64,000 bases of DNA. Source: Sanghuangporus weigelae. Taxonomy: Eukaryota; Basidiomycota; Agaricomycetes; Hymenochaetales; Hymenochaetaceae. The stretch is from NCBI GenBank assembly GCA_033182465.1, contig CP137318.1, positions 868,001-932,000 on the forward strand. The letters are read 5' to 3'. The notes under the pieces were generated by a model that saw only the letters and a list, made by a program, of their open reading frames with translations, did no database searches and had not been told where the DNA came from. Position 1 is the first letter of the stretch. Each line of letters begins with the position of its first letter. A program made the position numbers and the translations under genes. This document shows, piece after piece, positions 63,631-64,000 of this stretch.

Positions 63631-64000
63631 ATGTCGCTGTTTAGAGCGTGCAGCTCATCATTAGGTGTGTCCATCTTTTCGGTCAGGTCACTGGGACAAT
63701 TAGTGCTGATACTTGTCCTTGTTAGCGTGTATCGCAACCTCATCATCCACTGTGCCGCGTTTTTGGAATGCAGTTCAGGCTACCGCAGCCTTACATACAA
63801 CCTCCGTACGTTCCGTCGAGTCACAGAAGCAACGTGTCGCACGTATAATACGCAAAACAAATGTCGAAAAGAAAGAAGAGCGAGTGCGATTACACGGCCA
63901 GAGCAAACCACATGTCGTCCTCGGTTTCCGTCCAGAAGAAGAGGAAAAGAAATGGCGTAATTGTGACCTTGCGAAGATCCTAGTGACACCGGAAGAGTTG
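63631..64000 (+). CDS. N-terminal part of a mitochondrially targeted protein (partial, runs off the window)
   Basis: Exon 1 is 63631-63664 (MSLFRACSSSL plus one base). The intron is 63665-63725 (GTGTGT...TTAG), and exon 2 runs from 63726 past the window end. The joined start (MSLFRACSSSLACIATSSST, then VPRFWNAVQATAALHTTSVR) has Arg, Ser and Ala and no acidic residues, a typical mitochondrial presequence. The mature part begins about residue 45 and reads IIRKTNVEKKEERVRLHGQS, then VVLGFRPEEEEKKWRNCDLA and KILVTPEEL at the edge. This looks like a conserved, soluble protein, perhaps a mitochondrial ribosomal protein, but I cannot name it. Reading straight through without the intron gives a chance frame ending at 63960. 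Confidence 0.6.

Overview
The window looks like nuclear DNA of a mushroom-forming basidiomycete (Agaricomycete-like). Genes are compact and cut by many 45-80 nt GT-AG introns, most intergenic gaps are short, and the gene set is typical of that group: a DNMT1-type DNA methyltransferase, Hog1, Exo84, a CaaX-tailed Skt5-like Sel1 protein, an N-terminally anchored double amidohydrolase, and a short mating-pheromone-type precursor. I found no rRNA, tRNA, CRISPR array, recognisable transposon or virus-derived element. Gene models below were spliced by eye.

Layout. 0-8 kb: the last exon of a centrin-like gene, a secreted GH5_7-type mannanase, a possibly broken multi-pass membrane protein, a four-helix membrane protein (-) and an NPC2-type lipid carrier. 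8-19 kb: an amidohydrolase (-), a conserved unknown, an alpha/beta-hydrolase-3 esterase (-), tRNA-dihydrouridine synthase 2 and an enoyl-reductase-like dehydrogenase. 19-28 kb: a CorA-type Mg2+ transporter, a stand-alone DUF2156 protein, enolase and a small basic unknown. 28.7-36.4 kb: a two-finger C2H2 protein assembled from five short exons, Exo84 and the Hog1 MAP kinase, all on the minus strand. 37-44 kb: a DNMT1-like methyltransferase (-) head to head with THO subunit 1. 45-49 kb: a secreted repeat protein with dibasic sites, then UDP-glucose 4-epimerase. 49-58 kb: the biotin subunit of an acyl-CoA carboxylase (-), the Skt5/Chs4-like Sel1 protein (-), Pin1/Ess1 and a mARC-like MOSC protein. 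58-64 kb: a USP12/46-type deubiquitinase, a pheromone-precursor gene (-) and the start of a mitochondrially targeted protein that runs off the window.

Most genes are housekeeping (glycolysis, galactose use, leucine breakdown, secretion, cell wall, osmostress, mRNA export, DNA methylation) and do not form one pathway. The most unusual content is peptide signalling or secretion. One is a 303-residue secreted precursor with 13 near-identical basic repeats separated by Kex2-type Arg-Arg/Lys-Arg sites. The other is a 50-residue precursor ending in the prenylation box CVIA with its own TATA box. Other points worth a look are the stand-alone DUF2156 enzyme, the two-finger protein hidden in short exons, and two unrelated enzymes whose catalytic cysteine codon is split by an intron at the same phase.
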